Positions 7,116 to 15,083 of a stretch of DNA of 64,000 nt are shown here, one piece after another. The stretch lies in contig NZ_QTJU01000002.1 of the NCBI RefSeq assembly GCF_003412455.1, positions 682,001 to 746,000 of the forward strand. The letters are read 5' to 3'. Position 1 is the stretch's first letter. The number at the start of each line of letters is the position of its first letter. Under the pieces are notes generated by a model. The model saw only the letters and a program-made list of their open reading frames with translations. It was not told the origin of the DNA and searched no databases. The position numbers and the translations under genes were made by a program. The stretch comes from Deminuibacter soli. Its GTDB lineage: Bacteria; Bacteroidota; Bacteroidia; Chitinophagales; Chitinophagaceae.

Positions 7116-9551
7116 CTAAAACGGCAAACCAATACCCAGCTGGAAGGCGTAGTTGTTACGGTTGATAATGCGGGTATGATTGGGGTCTGTGGCATCGTAT
7201 ACGGTAAACTCCTTGTTGCGCCAGGTAAAATCGCTCAGGCGCATCCAGCCGCCGTTTTCAAGACGGGCAGGATCTTTCAGTTTAATACCAAAATCAAGAC
7301 GGATCAGGAAATAGCTGAAATCGAAACGCAAACCTGTGCCTAAGGCAATCGCAATGTCTTTGCCCAGGTTTTTAAATTCAAAAGTGCCTTTGGGATTCAG
7401 TGTGTCTTTGCGCAGGTTCCAGATATTGCCCACATCAGTAAACAGTGCCCCGTTTAAGGCCATACCGCCGATGGTAGCAATCTTGTAGCGGTACTCGGCA
7501 TTTACTTCCAGCTGCATATCGCCATAACGGTCGCGGAAAGCACCCGATGTATCTGACAACAGCGATGAGCCAAGCCCCAGCTGCCGCAACCCCCAGGCGC
7601 GCATACTATTGGGGCCGCCGGCAATAAACTGTTTAAAGAAGGGGAGCGTTTTACCAAACTTCGGATCATTGCTATAGTTGTAACCCGCTCCTGCAAAGGC
7701 CCGCAGGGCCAGCACATTTCGCTTTAACAGCATGGTGCGGCTGTATTCTCCCTCTACACGTATAAACTGGTAAATCCTGTTCTGCAGGCTTTTGATGCGC
7801 CCCAGCAGCGAGCCTGCTTCTTCTATCCCGAACCGGACGTAATGCGTGGTACTGGTGTGCCTGGTTCCCTTGTAGCGCACATTGTAACTGAATATCTGGC
7901 TGATCACCGAGCCGGTATTAAATGCCGTACGCAGGTAGGGATTGGTTTTAAATGCCGAATCCAGTCCGCGCAGGGTATCCAGTGAATACAGTTCTATATT
8001 CAGCGGCTTGTACTGCCAGGCTTTGTTTTTTCTTTTCCACTCATATCCCCAGCTTGCCACCAGCTGCCGCAAGCGGAAGAAATCGAAACGATCCGTGTAT
8101 GAACCATACACACTGAGGTTGGTGGTTTTAATGGCATCGTTCTGAAACCAGCTTTTAAACAGCGGTATGCGCGGCACAATAATACGCGGGAAGCTGTACA
8201 CCTGTCCCAGTGAAGGTTGAAAGGTCTGCAGCACCCTGTTCTGGTTAAAGCTCAGCTCAACGGTATTGCGGAAGGTAGTGGTGCTTTGAACGGCACGTTT
8301 CCAAACGTTGCGGTTGCGCAAAGACAGGTCGGCTGCAATACCCACCAGTGAATTGCTCGTGATGATATCACCGGTATTGTAACTGGCTTCAAGGTTGCTG
8401 GTAAAATTCTGTTTAATGGCAGGGGCCAGGAAAAAATGCACATCCACCGAATCGCCGCGGGTACGCGTTCGCCCGTCTACCTGCGACCAGGCGCCGATAT
8501 TCGAGAGATTGGTGATGGTATTATAATACGAATCTTCATGGTACAAGGCACCGCGTTTCAGGTACGTGTGTTCACGCAGGGGGCGGGGCTTAAACTTGCC
8601 TTCAAACTGGTACATGGTAAAATCGCGGCGTACTACGGCCTGGTAGGCAGGCGGGTGGCTGATAAGGCTATCGGGTATATCCGTAATCTTTGTTTCGGGA
8701 TAGTAGTACACGTTGCCGATATAGTACTGGCGCATGGCAGATGAATCCAGTTCTACCGTGCTGTCTGTATAAACAGAATCGCTTTGGAACCGCAGCTGTA
8801 TGGATACATCAATGATCGGGTTCTTTTTTCTTTTCTCTGCTGCTTCTTCAATTTTACGGGCCTGTTCAAACGGGTCGAGCGTAAGTTCAAGCAGGGCCTT
8901 GTTTACCGTATCCACTTCTGCGTACAGGTTATCGCGTGTGAATTTGAGATAACCATTGTTGCGGAAAAGAATCACCAGCCTGTCCAGCTCGTTGCTGATG
9001 AGCTGTTTGCTGTAGGCTGCACCCGTTACCAGCTGGCTTTCCTTTGTATTGGCCATCGCCAGCTTTTGCAGGGTAGAATCGCTTAGCTTATACGTCACCG
9101 AATCAACCACCAGGTTTTTACCGGGATAGGCTTTAATGGTAACAAAGGCGCGTTGTTGTTTGCCCGATTTTTTGATGACAAACGAACTGTCGAACGTTGC
9201 ATGGTAATACCCCTGCGAGTTGAGGTAGCTGTTCATTTGTACAATACTGCGGTGTATGGCCAATGAATCGAAAGTGGGCGGGTTGCGCAGTTTGTAGAAA
9301 AAGCCGAAAACCTGGGTCTTGCGGATAGCCAGGCTGTCATCCCAGTAAGTGGGAAGTGCCAGGGTTAACGCATTTTTCTGATCTTTGGGCAAATTTCCTT
9401 TTACCTGCACATCGGTATTGAAAATAAAAGCAGTGTCTTTGGGGTAATTGCGGACAAAGGTTCTTTTTTGTTCAGAACAGGAAGAGAAAACGCAAACCAT
9501 CAGGCCGAAAAAAACAAGGGTCGCATAGATGGATTTGCAGCTAAATGTCAT
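7116..9551 (-). CDS. Omp85/BamA-TamA-like outer membrane protein
   Basis: An 811-residue outer-membrane protein with POTRA-like repeats in the N-terminal half and a C-terminal bacterial surface antigen (Omp85) barrel. The barrel includes the FIAGGPNSMRAWGLRQLG block near residue 640 and ends in the aromatic residue of LGIGLPF. The N-terminus MTFSCKSIYATLVFFGLM followed by VFSSCSEQ looks like a lipoprotein-type signal peptide. The frame stays open upstream to 10184, but that part only mirrors the opposite-strand methyltransferase gene, so I start at the ATG at 9551. A perfect -7 box on this strand (9576-9583) supports this. It may insert or translocate outer-membrane proteins, and the exact role is inferred from the fold. 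Confidence 0.9.
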   Translation of the reverse strand: MTFSCKSIYATLVFFGLMVCVFSSCSEQKRTFVRNYPKDTAFIFNTDVQVKGNLPKDQKNALTLALPTYWDDSLAIRKTQVFGFFYKLRNPPTFDSLAIHRSIVQMNSYLNSQGYYHATFDSSFVIKKSGKQQRAFVTIKAYPGKNLVVDSVTYKLSDSTLQKLAMANTKESQLVTGAAYSKQLISNELDRLVILFRNNGYLKFTRDNLYAEVDTVNKALLELTLDPFEQARKIEEAAEKRKKNPIIDVSIQLRFQSDSVYTDSTVELDSSAMRQYYIGNVYYYPETKITDIPDSLISHPPAYQAVVRRDFTMYQFEGKFKPRPLREHTYLKRGALYHEDSYYNTITNLSNIGAWSQVDGRTRTRGDSVDVHFFLAPAIKQNFTSNLEASYNTGDIITSNSLVGIAADLSLRNRNVWKRAVQSTTTFRNTVELSFNQNRVLQTFQPSLGQVYSFPRIIVPRIPLFKSWFQNDAIKTTNLSVYGSYTDRFDFFRLRQLVASWGYEWKRKNKAWQYKPLNIELYSLDTLRGLDSAFKTNPYLRTAFNTGSVISQIFSYNVRYKGTRHTSTTHYVRFGIEEAGSLLGRIKSLQNRIYQFIRVEGEYSRTMLLKRNVLALRAFAGAGYNYSNDPKFGKTLPFFKQFIAGGPNSMRAWGLRQLGLGSSLLSDTSGAFRDRYGDMQLEVNAEYRYKIATIGGMALNGALFTDVGNIWNLRKDTLNPKGTFEFKNLGKDIAIALGTGLRFDFSYFLIRLDFGIKLKDPARLENGGWMRLSDFTWRNKEFTVYDATDPNHTRIINRNNYAFQLGIGLPF

Positions 9552-9555
9552 ACGT

Positions 9556-10275
9556 ATGGTTAGTAAGAATGAGGCCAAATATATCCAAAGTTTATACCAG
9601 AAAAAAAACAGGATCGCAGAGCAGGTATTTGTTGCTGAAGGTCCGAAGCTGGTAGAAGAGTTGCTGCAGAGCAGCTTTACCGTGCAAACCGTGTACGCAA
9701 CAGCCGAATGGCTGCAGGCTGCAGGTACGGTACCGCAGGCCAGGGAAGTATCGCATGCCGAGCTGGAACGCCTCAGCAACCTGCAAACACCCAACCAGGT
9801 ACTGGCCGTGGTGCAGCAGCAGCCACCGCAGCAACCACCTGTACTGGCGGGCCGGCTAACCCTGGTAACCGATGGCATACAAGACCCCGGTAACCTGGGC
9901 ACCATCATCCGCATTGCCGATTGGTTTGGCGTGCAGCAGCTGGTAGCCAGCGAAGACACGGTTGACCTGTACAACCCCAAAGTAGTGCAAAGCACCATGG
10001 GCAGCATTACCCGTGTAAAAGTATGGTACCAGGATATTGCCGCGCTGCTGCGCAGTTCGCCGGTTACCGTATATGGCACCCTGCTCAACGGCAAATCCGT
10101 ACTGCGCCACGAACCCCTCAAAGAAGGATTGCTGGTCATCGGCAATGAATCAAAAGGCATCCGCGAACACCTGCTGCCCCTCATTCAGCAAGCCCTCACC
10201 ATCCCCCGCACCGGCGAAGCAGAATCATTAAATGCAGCCGTAGCCACGGGGATCGTGCTGTCGCACTTAATTTGA
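9556..10275 (+). CDS. SpoU/TrmH family RNA 2'-O-methyltransferase
   Basis: A 239-residue SPOUT methyltransferase that methylates ribose 2'-OH in rRNA or tRNA using SAM. An N-terminal substrate-binding domain (VFVAEGPKLVEELL, 25-37) precedes the knotted catalytic domain. Motif 1 is LVTDGIQDPGNLGTIIRIAD at 103-122 with the catalytic Arg. Motif 2 is LVIGNESKGI at 193-202, and motif 3 is IPRTGEAESLNAAVA at 216-230. I start at the ATG at 9556. This leaves only four bases between its start codon and that of the divergent Omp85 gene. The exact target nucleotide cannot be told from sequence. Confidence 0.92.
   Translation: MVSKNEAKYIQSLYQKKNRIAEQVFVAEGPKLVEELLQSSFTVQTVYATAEWLQAAGTVPQAREVSHAELERLSNLQTPNQVLAVVQQQPPQQPPVLAGRLTLVTDGIQDPGNLGTIIRIADWFGVQQLVASEDTVDLYNPKVVQSTMGSITRVKVWYQDIAALLRSSPVTVYGTLLNGKSVLRHEPLKEGLLVIGNESKGIREHLLPLIQQALTIPRTGEAESLNAAVATGIVLSHLI
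9576..9583 (-). promoter_or_regulatory. -7 promoter box for the Omp85-type gene
   Basis: TATATTTG on the minus strand matches the Bacteroidota -7 consensus TAnnTTTG exactly. It lies 25 bases upstream of the ATG at 9551, inside the first codons of the divergent RNA methyltransferase gene. No good -33 element is visible at 19-21 bases spacing. Confidence 0.45.
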
Positions 10276-10522
10276 AAATTTGAAGATTTGAAAATGTGCT
10301 AATACAATACAAATACAGGTAGCTGATTGAATTGGCTTGGTTTTCTAATTATAAATTGTTTCTTTGATAAGGGTTTTAATTTGGAAATTGAAGATATGCT
10401 AATGTGATGATGGAGGAAATGGGGGCGTGCTTAACCAGGCAGCCTTGATTTTCCGGGTTTGATGCTGTCTTTGTATTGGTTTTCTTATTTTTCAAATTTT
10501 CAAATTGCCACACTTTCAAATT
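10271..10522. repeat. inverted pair of TTTGAAAATTTGAA-type repeats
   Basis: The left arm at 10271-10303 consists of degenerate TTTGAAAA/TTTGAAGA units ending GTGCTAAT, and it begins inside the methyltransferase stop codon. A middle copy (GAAATTGAAGATATGCTAATG) lies at 10383-10403. The right arm at 10485-10522 is the reverse complement type (TTTTTCAAATTTTCAAATTG). The arms are separated by about 180 bases with no gene. The layout resembles a dispersed intergenic element or MITE-like palindrome. Confidence 0.55.
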
Positions 10523-10526
10523 ATAT

Positions 10527-11759
10527 ATGAACCTCGCCGCCTTTATAGCGCAACGGGTAGCCTTTAACAGGCAGCGCTCTTTTTCCCGGTTTATTATACG
10601 CCTGGCCATTACTGCTACGGCGCTGAGTGTGGCTGCCATGATTGTAACACTGGCCTTTGTAAACGGCTTTCAGAGCGCGGTGAGTGAAAAGGTGTTCAGC
10701 TTCTGGGGGCATATCCGCGTGCAGCAGTACGAGCCCAGCAAGGCCATTGTTGCCGAAGAAGCACCCCTGCAAAAAAATGATGCAGTGGTTACCCTGCTGA
10801 AAGAAAAAAAAGGTATCCGCCAGGTGCAGGCATTTGCCACGAAATGGGCTGTGGTGGATAAAAACAAGGAGATAGAAGGCGTGCTGTTTAAAGGCGTGGA
10901 AAAAAACTACGACTTTAATAACCTGAAACCCTTTCTCGATTCAGGCCGCTGGATCAACTTTGCCGATACATTGTACAGCCGCGAAATAGTACTGTCGCGC
11001 CCGGTAGCCAATGAGCTCAATATTCACCTCAACGATACGGTAAGCTTATACTTCATTTCTCCGGCAGACGGCAAAAGCAGTTACCGCAAAATGCAGGTAT
11101 GCGGCATATATGCTACCGGCATAGAAGAGTTTGACAACCTGTTTGCCATTGGTGATATACGACTGCTGCGCCGCATCAATAACTGGCAGAACAATGAAAT
11201 AGGGGGGTACGAACTGTTCCTTAACAATTACCGCGATATAGACACCATCAGCAATACCCTGTACGATAAACTGCCCGATGAATGGGTAAGCCGCAGCACC
11301 AAAGAGGTGTACCCGTACATATTCGACTGGCTGAACATACAGGATGTAAACCGCAATGTGATATTCACCATCATGTCGGTGGTAGCCATCATCAACCTCA
11401 TTACCTGCCTGCTGATACTGGTACTCGAACGCACCCGCATGATCGGTATTCTGAAAGCCATCGGTACGCCTGACTGGAGTATCCAGAAAATATTTCTCTA
11501 CCATTCTTCCATCATCAGTGGTATTGGCATTGCCATAGGACTGGTGCTGGGCCTCGGTTTTTGCCTGCTGGAGCAATACACACATTTTATCAAACTCGAT
11601 CAGAGTGCGTACTATGTATCATCAGCACCGGTGCAGATTATCTGGTGGCAGGTGGTGCTGGTATGTGTGGCCACCATGGGGGTGTGTTTAATTGCGCTGA
11701 TCATTCCCACCTTTATCATTAAAACAGTGAAACCGGTAAAGGCCATCCAATTCAGTTAG
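10527..11759 (+). CDS. FtsX/LolC-E type ABC transporter permease
   Basis: A 410-residue permease of the MacB/FtsX superfamily, closest in layout to lipoprotein-releasing LolC/LolE. It has an N-terminal helix (about 22-45, RLAITATALSVAAMIVTLAF), a large periplasmic domain (about 50-270), and three C-terminal helices near 283-305, 330-355 and 375-400. ERTRMIGILKAIGTPDWSIQ, between helices 2 and 3, is the usual coupling loop. I start at ATG 10527, because the longer frame would extend into the repeat arm. No ATP-binding partner is adjacent, so it probably works with an ATPase encoded elsewhere, as is common in Bacteroidota. Confidence 0.88.
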   Translation: MNLAAFIAQRVAFNRQRSFSRFIIRLAITATALSVAAMIVTLAFVNGFQSAVSEKVFSFWGHIRVQQYEPSKAIVAEEAPLQKNDAVVTLLKEKKGIRQVQAFATKWAVVDKNKEIEGVLFKGVEKNYDFNNLKPFLDSGRWINFADTLYSREIVLSRPVANELNIHLNDTVSLYFISPADGKSSYRKMQVCGIYATGIEEFDNLFAIGDIRLLRRINNWQNNEIGGYELFLNNYRDIDTISNTLYDKLPDEWVSRSTKEVYPYIFDWLNIQDVNRNVIFTIMSVVAIINLITCLLILVLERTRMIGILKAIGTPDWSIQKIFLYHSSIISGIGIAIGLVLGLGFCLLEQYTHFIKLDQSAYYVSSAPVQIIWWQVVLVCVATMGVCLIALIIPTFIIKTVKPVKAIQFS

Positions 11760-11819
11760 GATGGTTGAATGAATGGATTGTTAAATGGTTTTTTCGTACG
11801 TTTAAGTCAAATTTCACGC

Positions 11820-13091
11820 ATGCGCTACCTGTTTGCCTGTTTGTTGTTGCTGCCCCATTCACTGCTGCACGCCCAGCAGCCAGATAAAATTTATATGCCG
11901 AATATCAACGGCGTTAAACTGTTCTTAAACGGCAGCCAGGCCAGCTACCCGGTTATCACACTCGGTTCTACCTATTCGCTCGAACTGCATTTTGATGATC
12001 TGGATGCGTACGTAAAAAACTACAGCTATACTTTTCAGCTCTGCAATGCAGACTGGACGCCGGTTGACCTCAGTCCGTTCGACTACCTGCAGGGCTTTAC
12101 ACAAAACCGCATTACACAATACACCGCATCTTCCATAGCCACAACACGGTATATTCATTACCAGGTAAGTCTGCCCGAGCGCAATTGCATTCCCAACAAA
12201 AGCGGCAACTACCTGGTGAAAGTATTTCTCAACGGCGATACCAGCCAGCTTGCTTTTTGCAGCCGCATGCTGGTGGCCGACAACAGGGTGGACATCGCTG
12301 CGCAGATACAACTGCCTTTTGATTTTAACCTGCAGCGCACCTCGCATAAAATCCAGTTCAGTCTTAATAAATCCAAGCTCAATATCCTCAATCCCGACCA
12401 GCTGAAAGTAGTGGTATTGCAGAACTACCGCTGGGACAATGCCATTACCGGCAAACAGCCTGTGTTTATGCGCAACGATGATTATGAGTACAACGGTGAG
12501 CGTGATTTTATTTTCCCCGCAGGCAAGGAATACCGCTGGATTGATTTGCGCAGCTTCCGTTTCCAGAGCGAGCGTATTGCCGACATCAACATGCGCGCCA
12601 CACCCTTTGATGTATACATGAAACCCGACGGCGAACGCACGCAGGTGCGCTACCTCTACTACCAGGATTTAAACGGCTTCTATCAAATAGGCTCCACCGA
12701 ACAAATCAACGGCTGGACGCAGGGCGACTATGGCAATGTACATTTCGTGTTTGTACCGCTGAACCACCAGCCCATACCCGGCAAAGACATTTACATCACC
12801 GGCCAGTTTAACGGTTATGTACTCAACGATTCCGCCAAACTCGCCTACAATGCAGAGAAAGGCATCTACGAAAAAACAATGCTGCTGAAGCAGGGCTATT
12901 ACTCCTACGCCTATGCCACGATGGGCAATGCCATCAGTCCCACAGCGCCCGATTTCTCCCTGACAGAAGGCAACTACTACGAAACCGAAAACAACTACAC
13001 CATCCTCGTATACTACCGCTCACTCAGCAACCGCTACGACGAGCTGGTAGGCATCACCACCGTAAACAGCCGGCTGAACAGGACGTTCTAG
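11820..13091 (+). CDS. DUF5103 / type IX secretion plug-family protein
   Basis: A 423-residue secreted protein with a signal peptide (MRYLFACLLLLPHSLLHAQ, cleaved after AQ). The following domain carries IYMPNINGVKLFLNG, a long block ending NKSGNYLVKVFLNGD near 135, and C-terminal DIYITGQFNGYVLNDSAKL. This is the Bacteroidota-specific DUF5103 family, now named type IX secretion system plug domain. The Plug protein of that system closes the SprA translocon after substrate release, and whether this homologue does so is inferred. I start at ATG 11820; a 7-of-8 match to the -7 box (TACGTTTA, 11797-11804) lies upstream. Confidence 0.8.
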   Translation: MRYLFACLLLLPHSLLHAQQPDKIYMPNINGVKLFLNGSQASYPVITLGSTYSLELHFDDLDAYVKNYSYTFQLCNADWTPVDLSPFDYLQGFTQNRITQYTASSIATTRYIHYQVSLPERNCIPNKSGNYLVKVFLNGDTSQLAFCSRMLVADNRVDIAAQIQLPFDFNLQRTSHKIQFSLNKSKLNILNPDQLKVVVLQNYRWDNAITGKQPVFMRNDDYEYNGERDFIFPAGKEYRWIDLRSFRFQSERIADINMRATPFDVYMKPDGERTQVRYLYYQDLNGFYQIGSTEQINGWTQGDYGNVHFVFVPLNHQPIPGKDIYITGQFNGYVLNDSAKLAYNAEKGIYEKTMLLKQGYYSYAYATMGNAISPTAPDFSLTEGNYYETENNYTILVYYRSLSNRYDELVGITTVNSRLNRTF

Positions 13092-13224
13092 GGGGGAGGA
13101 GAAGGCATCGAGAATCGAGAGGCGACACATCGAGACTATCTGAGCGGAGGTTTTTGGGTGAGCGGGCGGGGCACTGTACCTGTTTTGCTTCTGGTTGTTT
13201 TGCTGCTTTGCGTTTTGCGATTCG

Positions 13225-13276
13225 ATCACTCACCACTCACCACTGCCCACTCACTAAAATTTATTCACTATTCACT
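13225..13276. repeat. CACTCACCACTCACCACT-type short-period repeat
   Basis: CACTCACCACTCACCACTGC followed by CCACTCACTA and TTCACTATTCACT forms a degenerate 7-8 base tandem array in the gap 13092-13363. Related arrays occur at 15041-15073, 18640-18671 (reverse complement) and 23404-23434. The same gap also holds three copies of ATCGAGA near 13112-13135. No gene is supported in 13092-13363. The small frames there arise from the repeat. Confidence 0.6.
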
Positions 13277-13363
13277 GGCTTTGTACATTTCCCTCATTTT
13301 CTTTGCTGCATGCTGCTTGTGCGTAGATTCACAGCGCATTACGTGATATTCAATGATTTTTAT

Positions 13364-13395
13364 TTTGGTAGTTGAAATGCATTACCCTACTTTTG
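13364..13395 (+). promoter_or_regulatory. promoter of the SRP RNA gene
   Basis: TTTG at 13364-13367, a 20-base spacer, and TACTTTTG at 13388-13395 give a full match to the Bacteroidota housekeeping promoter TTTG-N19/20-TAnnTTTG. The predicted start, about six bases further on, coincides with the first paired base of the SRP RNA at 13401. Confidence 0.85.
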
Positions 13396-13400
13396 CAACC

Positions 13401-13493
13401 GGCAGGTCTTACACGACCAGCTCCTGCTGAATCCCCCAGGATCGGAAGATAGCAAGGGTAGGTGGTTGAGCGGTGCGATGTAATCAGCCTGCC
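13401..13493 (+). ncRNA. ffs: signal recognition particle RNA (bacterial small SRP / 4.5S type)
   Basis: A hairpin RNA of about 93 bases. The 5' end GGCAGG pairs with CCTGCC at the 3' end, followed directly by an eight-base T run that ends transcription. The apical part carries the conserved SRP domain IV signature: GAATCCCCCAGG (13429-13440), then ATCGGAAGATAGCAAGGGTA (13441-13460) with a GGAA tetraloop and the AGCAAGGGT symmetric-loop strand that binds Ffh. A consensus promoter starts right upstream. The RNA partners with Ffh for co-translational membrane targeting. Confidence 0.92.
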
Positions 13494-13591
13494 TTTTTTT
13501 TCTTTTCTCCTTCGCCTACAGGGAGTGGTATCTTTCCAAATGATCTTTTCAAACGCCCCTTCGGGGCAAGGGGCATAAATCATCATAACGT

Positions 13592-14245
13592 ATGAAATTC
13601 TTTATCGACACGGCTAATTTAGCTCAAATCAAAGAAGCAAATGACCTGGGTATCCTCGACGGCGTAACTACCAATCCTTCATTAATGGCAAAAGAGGGTA
13701 TCAAAGGCCACGATGCTGTTGTGAATCATTATAAAACTATCTGCGAAATTGTTGACGGTGATATCAGTGCCGAAGTGGTATCTACTACTTTCAACGAAAT
13801 AATCGAAGAAGGTAAAAAACTGGCGGCAATTCACCCGAACATCATCGTGAAAGTTCCGATGATTAAAGAAGGTGTTAAAGCCATCAAATGGTTTACCGAC
13901 AATGGTATCGCTACCAACTGTACACTGGTATTCTCTGCTGGTCAGGCTATCCTGGCTGCCAAAGCAGGTGCCAAATATGTATCTCCATTTATCGGCCGTA
14001 TCGACGACAGCGGTTGGGATGGTGTTCAGCTGATCTCTCAGATTGCTGAAATCTATTCTATCCAGGGTTTTGAAACACAGATCCTTGCTGCGTCTATCCG
14101 TACTTCAAACCATATCATTGAGTGTGCGCAGGCCGGTGCAGATGTTTGTACCTGTCCGCTCGAACCAATCCTCGGTTTGCTGAAACATCCTTTAACCGAC
14201 ATCGGTTTGGCTAAATTCCTGGAAGACGCCAAGAAATTCGCTTAA
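13592..14245 (+). CDS. fsa: fructose-6-phosphate aldolase / small transaldolase (MipB/TalC type)
   Basis: A 217-residue TIM-barrel class I aldolase of the short transaldolase family. [20 protein letters not shown], then [13 protein letters not shown] and [15 protein letters not shown] (Schiff-base Lys in KVP) are diagnostic. [17 protein letters not shown] and [12 protein letters not shown] complete the active site. It transfers dihydroxyacetone units either as transaldolase in the pentose phosphate pathway or as fructose-6-phosphate aldolase, and the two activities cannot be separated by sequence here. Codon choice is smoother and more GGT/CTG-rich than its neighbours, suggesting high expression. 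It lies 98 bases after the SRP RNA and is followed by a strong terminator. Confidence 0.92.
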   Translation: MKFFIDTANLAQIKEANDLGILDGVTTNPSLMAKEGIKGHDAVVNHYKTICEIVDGDISAEVVSTTFNEIIEEGKKLAAIHPNIIVKVPMIKEGVKAIKWFTDNGIATNCTLVFSAGQAILAAKAGAKYVSPFIGRIDDSGWDGVQLISQIAEIYSIQGFETQILAASIRTSNHIIECAQAGADVCTCPLEPILGLLKHPLTDIGLAKFLEDAKKFA

Positions 14246-14263
14246 TCACTTTGTTGTGGTCAT

Positions 14264-14303
14264 ACAAAAAAATAAGCCCCTCGCGTGAGGGGCTTATTTT
14301 TTT
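14264..14303. terminator. strong bidirectional terminator after the aldolase gene
   Basis: AAAAAAATAAGCCCCTC, a GCGT loop and GAGGGGCTTATTTTTTT form a long perfect stem with a T tail on the plus strand and an equivalent tail on the minus strand. It ends the aldolase transcript. Confidence 0.95.
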
Positions 14304-14375
14304 GGTTCCATGGCTATCGCCGGTTTAAATGTTCCTGCGTTCAAGTCGTATGGTCTTTCACTCTGTGTTTTGCTA

Positions 14376-14504
14376 CGTTCTTCGCTTAGGCAAGCTCGCA
14401 GCTTTCACTGCCCTTTGTGTTCTTTGTGTTCCTCTTTGTGACCTCCGTGGTTTAAATTTCGCCGCGTTCTTCGCTGTTGTCTTCGTTTAAAAAAGCTCGC
14501 AGCT
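14376..14504. repeat. CTTTGTGTTC intergenic repeat flanked by direct repeats
   Basis: Two copies of CGTTCTTCGCT (14376-14386, 14465-14475), each followed by AAGCTCGCAGCT (14392-14403, 14493-14504), bracket a short-period segment. That segment (14412-14456) contains CTTTGTGTTCTTTGTGTTCC and CTCCGTGGTTTAAA. No coding sequence is apparent. The inner motif resembles the ACCACGGAGG-type dispersed repeat I recall from many unrelated bacterial genomes. The flanking direct repeats suggest a duplicated or inserted unit. Confidence 0.55.
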
Positions 14505-14509
14505 GGCGT

Positions 14510-14914
14510 TTACTGTTTCCTCTTCCGCTTCATTTCTTCCATCACCTGCTGTTCGGTTTTCAGGGGGGTATTATCAATGAATTTTTTAATATAAATGCGC
14601 GTGGTGCGGGTGAGGGTGGGCTGTTGTTTCAGCGTGGCTGTTACCGTTACAAATTCGCCGGTGAAACTGGTATCGATAATCAGGTTGTTCTCATCCCATT
14701 TGCCGCTGCTGGCAGTAAAGATCAATTCTTTTGTACCCAATGGCAGCCAGCGGCCATTATCCAGTTTGGCATCTACATTAATGTAATTGTATACGCCCTT
14801 CTTCAGACTGTCGGTATACAAATGAAAATAGATACTGTCTACCTGCTGCGCCTGCAATTGTTTGGCCGTGCCCAGCAATACAAATAAAGTCACTAGTGTA
14901 GCATAATGACGCAT
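14510..14914 (-). CDS. small secreted protein of unknown function
   Basis: A 134-residue protein with a signal peptide (MRHYATLVTLFVLLGTAKQL, cleavage after QAQ). A predicted beta-sandwich-like region of about 85 residues with YNYINVDAKLDNGRW and GEFVTVTATLKQQPTL follows. The tail is basic (EEMKRKRKQ). The pattern resembles small Bacteroidota periplasmic proteins such as the GldM C-terminal-like or DUF-type beta domains, but I recognise no family. An exact -7 box (TAGGTTTG) lies 25 bases upstream on this strand, which supports the start and its own transcription. Confidence 0.7.
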   Translation of the reverse strand: MRHYATLVTLFVLLGTAKQLQAQQVDSIYFHLYTDSLKKGVYNYINVDAKLDNGRWLPLGTKELIFTASSGKWDENNLIIDTSFTGEFVTVTATLKQQPTLTRTTRIYIKKFIDNTPLKTEQQVMEEMKRKRKQ

Positions 14915-14938
14915 AGGTAAATACCCGTTTGGTTATTA

Positions 14939-14946
14939 CAAACCTA
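14939..14946 (-). promoter_or_regulatory. -7 promoter box for the small secreted protein
   Basis: TAGGTTTG on the minus strand matches TAnnTTTG and lies 25 bases before the ATG at 14914. No convincing -33 element is seen. Confidence 0.4.
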
Positions 14947-15040
14947 CTGCATTCTGTTGGCATAAGCCGCCTTTGGCAGAAGTTGATACACCTTGTTAAA
15001 CCCGATAACTGATAATTTCCGCTTCAATCAATCAGGCTCG

Positions 15041-15073
15041 CTTCACTCACCACTGCCCACTCACTACTCACTA
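15041..15073. repeat. CACTCACCACTGCCCACTCACT-type repeat
   Basis: CTTCACTCACCACTGCCCAC continues with TCACTACTCACTAAA just after the stop of the outer-membrane protein gene at 15084 (minus strand). It shares CACTCACCACTGCCCACTCA with the array at 13225-13276. Confidence 0.55.
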
Positions 15074-15083
15074 AATGCCCCGG

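Noticed and set aside
9552-10184. N-terminal extension of the Omp85-type gene to give 1022 residues
   Set aside because: It is the complement of the RNA methyltransferase gene (conserved motifs on the plus strand), its sequence is low-complexity, and a signal peptide plus -7 box support the start at 9551.
13154-13375. Two overlapping small frames upstream of the SRP RNA
   Set aside because: They translate the CACTCACC repeat (SPLTTAHSL-type peptides) and have no other support.
13550-13575. GCCCCTTCGGGGC hairpin upstream of the aldolase gene as a terminator
   Set aside because: It has no T tail and the SRP RNA already ends in a clear T run; it may affect translation of the aldolase mRNA but evidence is too thin.
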